Assembly: GCA_002401385.1 (NCBI GenBank)
Contig: NVSY01000014.1
Location: 31,584-37,433 of the forward strand
Source: Flavobacteriaceae bacterium
GTDB taxonomy: Bacteria > Bacteroidota > Bacteroidia > Flavobacteriales > Flavobacteriaceae
Length of the DNA stretch: 5,850 bases
Direction: 5' to 3'
Position numbers and translations under genes: made by a program. The notes under the pieces were generated by a model. That model was not told where the DNA came from. It saw only the letters and a list, made by a program, of their open reading frames with translations, and ran no database searches. This document shows, one piece after another, positions 1 through 5,850 of the stretch; within the stretch, counting starts at the first letter, position 1; each line of letters starts with the position of its first letter.

Positions 1-2
1 AC

Positions 3-284
3 TTATCTATACAAATACCTCCATTGCCCTTTTATCTTAACATAGGTCTCATCCATTCTCCACCTTTTACCAATTAATTTCTTTCGCCTTCTGAATTGTT
101 GTTCTATAAGGTGGGTGAATTTGAATACCCAGCGCTGAATAGTAGCATGATCCACTTTGACACCTCTTATAGATAGGAGTTCTTCTACATCTCTATAGCT
201 AAGACTAAACCTTAATTTAAAATAAACTGCTTGTAATATGATTGCCTTGGGGAAACAATGATCTTTGAAAATCTCTTTTTTAAA
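3..284 (-). pseudogene. IS6-family (DDE) transposase, N-terminal part, apparently degenerate
   Basis: Ninety-three codons read FKKEIFKDHCFPKAIILQAV, then YFKLRFSLSYRDVEELLSIRG, VKVDHATIQRWV, KRWRMDETYVKIKGQWRYLYR. This is the typical IS6 N-terminus: the FPKxIILQAV and SLSYRDVEE regions, the helix-turn-helix around VDHATIQRW, and the first catalytic Asp in MDETYVK. The frame has no ATG between the upstream TAG (317-315) and the conserved part; ATT at 272-270 sits where a start would be expected. An in-frame TAA at 5-3 directly follows LYR, where family members continue with AVDKxG and the rest of the catalytic domain. Both defects suggest an inactive copy. The second lies at the very edge of the window, so a sequence-end artefact cannot be excluded. 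Confidence 0.8.
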
Positions 285-317
285 GTAAAGATAGATTTTT
301 AGTTTTCCTTTAATCTA

Positions 318-331
318 GATGAGACAGAACT
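318..331 (-). repeat. Candidate terminal inverted repeat of the IS6-family element
   Basis: Read on the minus strand, 331 to 318 is AGTTCTGTCTCATC, which shares 9 of 12 bases with the IS6-family end GGTTCTGTTGCA (as I recall it from IS240-like elements). It lies about 45-60 bases ahead of the transposase reading frame, the usual distance in this family, and coincides with the end of beta-helix similarity. The partner repeat is outside the window, so the call rests on one end only. Confidence 0.45.
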
Positions 332-593
332 GAATCTAAACCCGTTAAGGTAAAGGATGAAAGTAAAGTATATGTCCCTTCCCTTAAAAATACAGTATTA
401 ATTTTACCCTTAGATTTTCTGATAGTTATTTTAGCTTTTTCTAATGTAGCAAAAAGAAATTTTTCGGAGCCTACATTAATATCATTACCCAAAGGTGACA
501 CAAAAACAGTGTCAGCCTCATTAAATGATTTAACACAGGGAATCAGAACAAAAACAACGAGACCTGCTAAAAGTTTAAATTTATTTTTTTCAT
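331..593 (-). pseudogene. N-terminal remnant of a secreted right-handed parallel beta-helix (glycan-active) protein, frameshifted and cut by an IS
   Basis: The readable frame (open from 618 to 310) gives a basic, hydrophobic signal region, KFKLLAGLVVFVLIPC, then ADTVFVSPLGNDINVGSE, FATLEKAKITIRKSKGKI and VFLREGTYTL. This is the pattern xxVSPxGNDxNxGTxxxPFATLEKARxxIR...VxLRxGTYxL that opens many beta-helix glycoside hydrolases and polysaccharide lyases (GH141-like proteins among them). That frame contains no ATG. The natural start is ATG at 593-591, but it is followed by seven A bases and reads into TAG after eight codons. One extra A would give MKKNKFKLLAG and join the good frame. Similarity ends at TLTGLDS (about base 331), where IS-like sequence begins, and the frame stops at 312-310. 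The body of the enzyme is therefore absent from this window. LIPC is a poor lipobox because of the proline, so ordinary secretion or lipoprotein export are both possible. The exact CAZy family cannot be told from about 60 mature residues. Confidence 0.7.
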
Positions 594-747
594 TATTCTT
601 TATTATTTTTATATTACCTTATGTTTTCTGTAAATATCTATTGATATATTATTTTTTCGAAGTTTTCACCAAAATCTTTTTAGGAAAAAATGTTTAATCG
701 TACTATTTGATAATTCCTAACATAAAAGTAAATATTCGACATAAATT
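594..747 (-). other. Gap between GH109 and the broken beta-helix gene
   Basis: This is 154 bases of A/T-rich sequence without a credible reading frame. The only structure I can support is a small dyad at 634-647 (see separate entry). There is no strong terminator after the GH109 stop codon, and no consensus Bacteroidota promoter is apparent before the beta-helix start. The two genes may have been co-transcribed. Confidence 0.4.
634..647. repeat. Short A/T-rich inverted repeat upstream of the broken beta-helix gene
   Basis: ATATC and GATAT flank a four-base TATT spacer, a perfect five-base dyad about 40 bases ahead of the beta-helix ATG. It could be an operator half-site pair, but dyads of this size arise often by chance in sequence this A/T-rich. 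Confidence 0.2.
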
Positions 748-2109
748 TTATTCAAATTTTAAAGATGTACGATTAATCCAATTTCCACGAGTGAAATCTG
801 GAAAATACTGCGGTGAGCTACCTTGTGCAATTGATGCTTCTGATAAAGGGGTGACTGCACTCCAAGCTGCCGCGTCATATACATCTAATAAAGGTTGTCT
901 TTTTTCTTTTACAGCATTTACAAATTCACGATCCACAAAAAAGTCCATTCCTCCATGGCCAGCTCCCATCGCTTCTTTTTCATATTTTTTCCACAAAGGA
1001 TGATCGTATTTTTCTAACCAGGAGTTAAGTGGTTCCCAACTATGACCTCCTCCATGTTTTTCTACGAAAATTTGCTGATTTCCATATTGAAATTCTGCCA
1101 CTCCATCTGTTCCCTGAATTTCAAAATCTAAAGAATAAGGCCTTGGTAAATTACAATCATGCGTTACAATAATGGTTTCTCCATTGGATGTTTTAATAGT
1201 GGAAGTTATAACATCTCCTTGTTTCCATGGTAGTTGAGCATAAGGATGGTCTTTACCTCCTTCTGGGTGCTCTTCAATAAAATCTTTTAGTCCCACAGCT
1301 TTTGAAGCAGTTGCCGTAAGGTATAAAAATTTATTTCCCCTGTTAATATTTAGCATTGTTGCAATAGGTCCTAACCCATGAGTTGGATATACATCAGCAT
1401 TTCTTTTAAGTGAATGTTGCGTTCTCCAACTAGCTTCAGATTCAGCTCCTTTACCAAATTTTAACGGATTTGAATTAAATTTCGCATTTAACAAACTATG
1501 TCTATACCCACATCTTGCATGTACTATTTCACCAAAAACATCCTGTCTTACCATATTCATAACAGCAAGTACATCTCTTCTAAAATTCACGTTTTCTAAA
1601 ATCATACAAGGCATCCCAGATTCCTCTGATGCATTTACCAAGTCCCAACACTCTTCAATAGTATTAGAAACTGAAACTTCAACACCAGCATATTTTCCTG
1701 CCTGCATTGTTTTAACAGCCATTGTAGTATGCCATAACCAAGGTGTTGAAATAATTACTCCATCAATGTCATCTCTTTTTAACAGTTCTTCATAAGCATG
1801 TTCTCCATCTGTATAGGCTTCAACATTTGTAAAGCCATTTTTAGTTAGCAATTTTTGTGTTTTTAAAATAGCTTTTGGATCTATATCACAAATAGCAGTT
1901 ATAGCTACCCCTTTTGTTTGTGCAATATTATTTACGTGAGTTCTTCCGCGGCCACCAACTCCAATAAAAGCGATATTAACTGCTTTTTCCTTTTTCAAAA
2001 TGGCCTCTTCTTTAATTTCCCCTTTGGCCATAATTAGGTTAGGCGATAATACCGCAGCTACGCCAAGTGTAGTTACTGTTTTTAAAAAATCTTTTCGAGA
2101 TGTTTTCAT
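748..2109 (-). CDS. GH109-like Gfo/Idh/MocA-fold glycosidase with Tat-type signal (putative alpha-N-acetylgalactosaminidase)
   Basis: A 453-residue exported protein. Residues 4-10 (SRKDFLK) followed by a hydrophobic stretch to about 28 form a Tat-like signal with RK instead of RR, as expected for an enzyme exported folded with bound NAD. The Rossmann motif GVGGRG is at 50-55 and STPWLWH at 121-127. Residues resembling those described in GH109 enzymes are E144 (VEVS), Y202 (GYRH), Y241 and H244 (YPTH), and Y325 (NLPRPYS). The C-terminal GHGGMDFF (384-391), DVYDAAAWS (409-417) and FPDFTRG (436-442) are also GH109-like. Known GH109 enzymes remove terminal alpha-GalNAc, as on blood-group A antigen, by NAD-dependent oxidation at C3 and elimination. 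The ATG at 2109 starts the signal directly and has an A-rich leader without a Shine-Dalgarno sequence. The gene lies 99 bases after the HTCS gene on the same strand. The fold is certain and GH109 membership likely; the exact substrate is not proven, and a related sugar oxidoreductase is the alternative. Confidence 0.8.
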   Translation of the reverse strand: MKTSRKDFLKTVTTLGVAAVLSPNLIMAKGEIKEEAILKKEKAVNIAFIGVGGRGRTHVNNIAQTKGVAITAICDIDPKAILKTQKLLTKNGFTNVEAYTDGEHAYEELLKRDDIDGVIISTPWLWHTTMAVKTMQAGKYAGVEVSVSNTIEECWDLVNASEESGMPCMILENVNFRRDVLAVMNMVRQDVFGEIVHARCGYRHSLLNAKFNSNPLKFGKGAESEASWRTQHSLKRNADVYPTHGLGPIATMLNINRGNKFLYLTATASKAVGLKDFIEEHPEGGKDHPYAQLPWKQGDVITSTIKTSNGETIIVTHDCNLPRPYSLDFEIQGTDGVAEFQYGNQQIFVEKHGGGHSWEPLNSWLEKYDHPLWKKYEKEAMGAGHGGMDFFVDREFVNAVKEKRQPLLDVYDAAAWSAVTPLSEASIAQGSSPQYFPDFTRGNWINRTSLKFE

Positions 2110-2208
2110 TTTTTTATATTTTAGATATAATCATTTTTTATAATTCCTTCATAGCTGGAAAGTCCGGTTAAATTGAGCCCTATTTTTAATTATTAAGTCA
2201 ATTTTTTA
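2110..2208 (-). other. Gap between the HTCS and GH109 genes, no clear terminator or promoter
   Basis: These 99 bases are strongly A/T-rich apart from a short patch around 2156-2180. I see no GC-rich hairpin followed by a T-run that would end the HTCS transcript. I also see no TAnnTTTG element of the Bacteroidota sigma factor on the minus strand. The leader before the GH109 ATG is A-rich and has no Shine-Dalgarno sequence. Read-through from the HTCS gene is possible; a degenerate promoter cannot be excluded. The HTCS operator would be expected either here or upstream of unseen PUL genes, but no direct repeat stands out. Confidence 0.4.
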
Positions 2209-5200
2209 TTATTTTTCAGGATTATTTTCAGGATTTTCACTGAGCTTGTATTTTGATAAGAACACTTCTAAATCAGTGTTTTGACTTTCTTTTTCAAAAG
2301 AGCTGGGTGTTTTTCCAAATTGCTTTTTAAAGCATTTTGAAAAATATTGAGGGTCTATAAATCCAACAATAAATGAGATTTCAGAAATGGAATATCCGCT
2401 ATTAATTAATAGGATAGCCGATCTTTTTAGACGTATTAGACGAAAAAAATAGACTACAGATTTACCTGTTATGGTTTGACATTTTCTATAAATCACCGAG
2501 TAGCTCATATTTAATAACTGCGCTAGGCTTTCCAATTTAAAATCTGGGTTACTCATTTCTTTGTTTAATGTTTCCGTGAGTTTTTCCAAAAAGAGGGTGT
2601 CTTTAGATTTGGTTTTATTTTCTTTCGGCGAGCTAATTAATTCTGATCTGAAATTAGAAATAGCTTTTTCTTGTGCTGTAAGAATATTATGTGTTTTTAA
2701 TATTAATTCATGGATATTGAAGGGTTTGTTTATAAATTCTATGGCACCATGTTCTAATCCTTTAATTTTTGTATTTGTATTATTTCTTGCCGTTAATAAG
2801 ATGATAGGGATGTGTGATGTTTTTTGTTTTTTTTGCAAAGCATTGCACATTTCAAATCCATTCATTATTGGCATCGAAATATCACTAATAATGATGTTAG
2901 GATTGTTTTTTTCTGCCAATTCAAGCCCCTCTTTCCCATTGTCAGCCACCAAAACTGTATAAGACTTACTGAAAATATCTTGTAAAAAATATTGCATTTC
3001 AAAATTGTCCTCAACAATTAGAAGTGTATGTTTTATATATGCTTTTGGCTTAGGAAAATTAACAAACAATTCTTGTTGTTTTTGATTGTCAGCATGAAGT
3101 TGTTCTACAAATTCTGATTCTAATGTGAATTTTTCTTCTTTTGTATAAGCAGCTTCACTGATTGGTAATCGAATGGTAAATTTGGTGCCTTTGTTGAGTT
3201 GTGAGTCCAGCAATATTTCACCCTTGTGCAATTCAATTAATTCTTTTACAAGTGCTAACCCAATACCTGTACCTTTTTCCTTTTTTCCATTTAAAGTTTG
3301 ATAAAACAACTTAAATATATTTTCTTGTTCTTGATTAGATATACCAGGTCCTGAATCTTGAATAGAGATTTCAAACATATTTTTTTTAGAATCTATATTC
3401 GTTTCAAAGTTTATTTTTCCCTTTCGAGGAGTAAATTTAAAAGCGTTTGAAAGTAAATTATATACAATATGTTCTATTTTATCAGTGTCAATCCATAAAT
3501 TATAAGTTTCTTTATAATATGTTTGATTAAAAGTAATATTTTTAATTCTGGCCTGTTCTTCAAATGATTCTGTAATAACTTTTAATTCTTTGATGATGTC
3601 TTTTTTATTAACCTTTAAATTCAATTGACCGAGTTCTTTATTTCTAACTGTCATCAATTCATAAGCAATCTTTGAAAGTCGATTAGAGCTATTTGAGATT
3701 ACTTTTAATCGTTGTTTTAATAATGGAGCTTCACTTCCTTCTAGCCTTTTTAGCATATCTTGAATAGGTGCTGTAATCAAGGATAGAGGGGTTTGAATTT
3801 CATGAGACATTTTTGCAAAGAAATTCATTTTAAGTGTATAGAATTCTTTTTCATTGTTGTTTTTTATTCTTTCTGAAAGTAAATTGTTTTTTAACAGAAT
3901 CCATTTGTAAACACCATAAATTATGAGAGTTAATAAAATAAAATATACAAAATATGCCCAGGTTTGATTCCAAAAAGGCTGTTCTATATGAATTTTTATT
4001 GTTTTCGTAGGGATATCCCAATTTCCTTTTTTTGACCCTGCTTTAACTTCAAAGGTGTAATTTCCGGGAGAAATATTCATATAGGTGGCTTTACGCTCGT
4101 TTTTTGAATCAATCCAATCATCATTAAAGCCTTTTAGCCTGTAGCTGTAAAAATAGCTAGGGTTTAGAATATTCCCTATTGCTGAAAAACGAAAAGAAAA
4201 TGAAGATTGATCGTATTTCAATTTTAGGTTGCTCACATTTTCGATTCCTTCTAGTATTTGTTCTGGTATTATTGATGAAGCTGTTTTATTTAAGATTTCA
4301 ATTTCATTAATATTTATATTGGAGATTGGTTGTGAACTAGAAATCATGCTAGGGTGAAATCTATTTAAACCATATAAACCTCCAAAGTATAAATACCCCA
4401 AGTTATCTTTGTATGCACCATACCTGAAAAAGTTATCATGAAATCCATCTGTTTTATAGTACCTTTTTACTATAGAATCTTTGGTGTTAAAATTCCAAAT
4501 TCCTTCAGTTGAGCTTAGCCAAATATTGTCGTTTTTTTCTAGAAGAACAGCTGTGAATTCTGTTTCACCAAGAGTGACAAAATTGTTGAATCCTTTAAAG
4601 CTATTATCTTTTGTATCAAATAGCACAAGGTGTCCTTGTTCATCCAAAATCCATATTCTACCATCAGTCGTGGCAACCATACTTGATACTCCATAAAGAT
4701 TACTTTTATCTTTTCTTATATAAGAAAATTTAAGAAAAATAGAATTTTCAATATTTGTAGATGATTCTTCAAATTTGAAAAAACCACCTCTATCAACTCC
4801 AATCCAAATGTTTTTATCAGTATCTTCAATAATACTCCTTATGAGGTCGCCCACTAACCCATTTCCTCCAAGGGGAAAAGAGGCAATTCTATCTTGACTA
4901 TTTAAAAATAGAGAGATAGATAAATTGGAACCCACCCAAATGCGGTTTTTGGAATCTTTAAATATACTTTGAATGTTAGTGGCACTTATGCCATTCGTGT
5001 TTGTAATTTGTATTTTTGAAAAAATACCTTTTTTATAGTCGTAAAACCAAAGTCCATTTTTAAAAGTCCCAATCCAAATATTTTTATCCTTATCTTCTTC
5101 TAAAGCTTGTATAACAAATCCTTGATTTGAATCTCCATAAGTTAGGGTTTGAATTTCCTTTTTATTGTATGGCAGAACTTTGGTTAAACCATAACCATCT

Positions 5201-5850
5201 GTTCCTATCCATAAAGTTTCATCAAAACCTTTAAGCATTGCTAGTACCTTAACAGGTATCTTCCTAGCAGTACCTTGATGATAATATATTTTGTTTTTAT
5301 AAGTTGGTAAAATGTTTAAATCTCCATAATTACTGACTACCCAAAGATTTTTATTTGAATCTTCATAAATATCTATTATAGCATTACTACTGAGAGAGAA
5401 TTTGTCAGACAAGTTGTTCTTATACAACTTAATCTCTTCTGTCCTTGGATTTATTTTATACAAGCCTTCACCATCAGAACCAGCCCAAACAATACCAGAA
5501 CTATCACAATAGAGAGTTATAATCCTATCATGATTTAGACGTAGATGGTTTTGGTTTCCTTTTAAGAATAAATGATTGATCTGAGTTTCTTTATTGAGAT
5601 CGAAATGGAAAAGACCTAAGTTTTCAGTACCAATCCACAAATTGTCGTTTTTATCTAAGCATATAGTTAAAATACCAGCATAATTATTAAACTGACCTTT
5701 TATTTCAGTGAAAGTTTTATTTGTAATTGAATATTTAAAAATAGTTCCCTTATGGGTACTCATTAATAATTCATTTTTCTTGGTAATATCTATATCAAAA
5801 ATTTGACTATTCTTGCTTATTTCACTTAAGGTTGTAATACTATCAATAGC
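2209..5850 (-). CDS. Hybrid two-component system (HTCS) regulator, 5' end beyond the window
   Basis: One-protein sensor and transcription activator of the kind that controls polysaccharide utilisation loci. The frame is open to the right edge: 29 codons precede the first visible ATG (5763-5761) and already read as part of a propeller blade, so that ATG is internal. Numbering from the edge codon (1213 codons visible): about eleven Reg_prop blades at 27-500 (repeated WIGT/WVGS motifs), Y_Y_Y domain about 544-624, membrane helix about 631-651, HisKA with phospho-acceptor H683 in SHEIQTPL, HATPase with N-box N802, DSGPG 832-836 and GTGIG 860-864. The receiver has acidic E947/D948, phospho-acceptor D990, T1020 and K1042. 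An AraC-type HTH lies at about 1087-1187. All catalytic residues are present, so it should be functional. By family knowledge the propeller is periplasmic and binds an oligosaccharide, and the rest is cytoplasmic. Tandem TAA stops end the gene. Probably three blades and a signal peptide are missing off the edge. The ligand is not visible from sequence; GH109 next door suggests an alpha-GalNAc glycan (inference). Confidence 0.95.
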   Translation of the reverse strand, partial: AIDSITTLSEISKNSQIFDIDITKKNELLMSTHKGTIFKYSITNKTFTEIKGQFNNYAGILTICLDKNDNLWIGTENLGLFHFDLNKETQINHLFLKGNQNHLRLNHDRIITLYCDSSGIVWAGSDGEGLYKINPRTEEIKLYKNNLSDKFSLSSNAIIDIYEDSNKNLWVVSNYGDLNILPTYKNKIYYHQGTARKIPVKVLAMLKGFDETLWIGTDGYGLTKVLPYNKKEIQTLTYGDSNQGFVIQALEEDKDKNIWIGTFKNGLWFYDYKKGIFSKIQITNTNGISATNIQSIFKDSKNRIWVGSNLSISLFLNSQDRIASFPLGGNGLVGDLIRSIIEDTDKNIWIGVDRGGFFKFEESSTNIENSIFLKFSYIRKDKSNLYGVSSMVATTDGRIWILDEQGHLVLFDTKDNSFKGFNNFVTLGETEFTAVLLEKNDNIWLSSTEGIWNFNTKDSIVKRYYKTDGFHDNFFRYGAYKDNLGYLYFGGLYGLNRFHPSMISSSQPISNININEIEILNKTASSIIPEQILEGIENVSNLKLKYDQSSFSFRFSAIGNILNPSYFYSYRLKGFNDDWIDSKNERKATYMNISPGNYTFEVKAGSKKGNWDIPTKTIKIHIEQPFWNQTWAYFVYFILLTLIIYGVYKWILLKNNLLSERIKNNNEKEFYTLKMNFFAKMSHEIQTPLSLITAPIQDMLKRLEGSEAPLLKQRLKVISNSSNRLSKIAYELMTVRNKELGQLNLKVNKKDIIKELKVITESFEEQARIKNITFNQTYYKETYNLWIDTDKIEHIVYNLLSNAFKFTPRKGKINFETNIDSKKNMFEISIQDSGPGISNQEQENIFKLFYQTLNGKKEKGTGIGLALVKELIELHKGEILLDSQLNKGTKFTIRLPISEAAYTKEEKFTLESEFVEQLHADNQKQQELFVNFPKPKAYIKHTLLIVEDNFEMQYFLQDIFSKSYTVLVADNGKEGLELAEKNNPNIIISDISMPIMNGFEMCNALQKKQKTSHIPIILLTARNNTNTKIKGLEHGAIEFINKPFNIHELILKTHNILTAQEKAISNFRSELISSPKENKTKSKDTLFLEKLTETLNKEMSNPDFKLESLAQLLNMSYSVIYRKCQTITGKSVVYFFRLIRLKRSAILLINSGYSISEISFIVGFIDPQYFSKCFKKQFGKTPSSFEKESQNTDLEVFLSKYKLSENPENNPEK
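2213..2236 (-). repeat. Tandem 12-base duplication at the 3' end of the HTCS gene
   Basis: Plus-strand unit TTTTCAGGATTA at 2213-2224 is followed immediately by TTTTCAGGATTT at 2225-2236, and a partial third copy starts with TTTTCAC. On the coding strand the repeat encodes the tail ENPENNPEK just before the stop. It lies outside the AraC-type DNA-binding domain, so it should not affect function. The two units match at 11 of 12 bases and keep frame. Confidence 0.7.

Larger units (their letters stand above)
1..331 (-). mobile_element. IS6-family insertion sequence, one end only (continues off the left edge)
   Basis: The segment holds the 5' part of an IS6-type transposase reading toward the left edge, preceded by a short leader and, at 331-318, a candidate terminal inverted repeat resembling the IS6-family end GGTTCTGTTGCA. 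The similarity of the beta-helix gene stops at the same place, so the element appears to sit inside that gene in the same orientation. If so, IS6-type transposition should have left an 8-base target duplication. The copy visible here would lie at about 332-339, and its partner would lie beyond the left edge. The other IS end and most of the transposase are not in the window. Confidence 0.7.

Noticed and set aside
509..697. Plus-strand frame with a hydrophobic, Phe-rich C-terminal half
   Set aside because: It overlaps the signal-peptide region of the broken beta-helix gene on the other strand. The hydrophobicity comes from T-rich noncoding sequence.
707..1003. Plus-strand reading frame of 98 codons
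   Set aside because: It lies antisense to the 3' end of the GH109-like gene, matches no recognisable family, and is explained by the coding bias of the real gene.
2144..2160. Possible hairpin TTCC-N9-GGAA between HTCS and GH109
   Set aside because: The stem is only four base pairs with a nine-base loop and no T-run follows, so it is not a credible terminator or a clear operator.
2561..2962. Plus-strand reading frame of 133 codons
   Set aside because: It lies antisense to the receiver-domain part of the HTCS gene. That opposite frame has every expected catalytic motif, whereas this one has none.
4481..4696. Plus-strand reading frame of 71 codons
   Set aside because: It lies antisense to the propeller region of the HTCS gene, with low-complexity content and no family features.
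5761..5763. ATG as the start of the HTCS gene
   Set aside because: The frame stays open upstream to the window edge. The residues on both sides form one propeller blade, and no signal peptide follows this ATG.

Overview
The window is AT-rich, roughly one third G+C by eye, and every supportable gene lies on the minus strand. The gene types point to a Bacteroidota genome, most likely a flavobacterium-like organism. They are a hybrid two-component system (HTCS) regulator, a GH109-type glycosidase and a secreted beta-helix glycan-active protein. The A/T-rich leaders without a Shine-Dalgarno sequence fit the same group. Species-level assignment is not possible from this sequence.

Layout in the direction of transcription, right to left. 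(1) 5850-2209: most of an HTCS regulator, open at the right edge: beta-propeller sensor, Y_Y_Y domain, one membrane helix, histidine kinase, receiver and AraC-type DNA-binding domain. (2) 2208-2110: a 99-base gap with no clear terminator or promoter. (3) 2109-748: an intact Gfo/Idh/MocA-fold protein with a Tat-like signal, which closely resembles GH109 alpha-N-acetylgalactosaminidases. (4) 747-594: an AT-rich gap. (5) 593 to about 331: only the first ~90 codons of a secreted right-handed parallel beta-helix protein. It carries an apparent one-base loss in an A-tract right after the start codon and is cut off by an insertion sequence. (6) about 331 to 1: one end of an IS6-family element whose transposase reading frame is itself degenerate.

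The layout reads as one edge of a polysaccharide utilisation locus. The HTCS would sense a glycan fragment in the periplasm and activate nearby genes. The GH109-like enzyme would remove a sugar such as alpha-GalNAc, and the beta-helix enzyme would once have attacked the same glycan. No SusC/SusD pair, sulfatase or other hydrolase is in view, so the substrate is inferred only from the GH109 resemblance. The main non-routine content is the decayed left end, where a glycan-active gene seems to carry two separate lesions (frameshift and IS insertion) next to an intact regulator and GH109 gene. I found no convincing evidence of an undescribed system.
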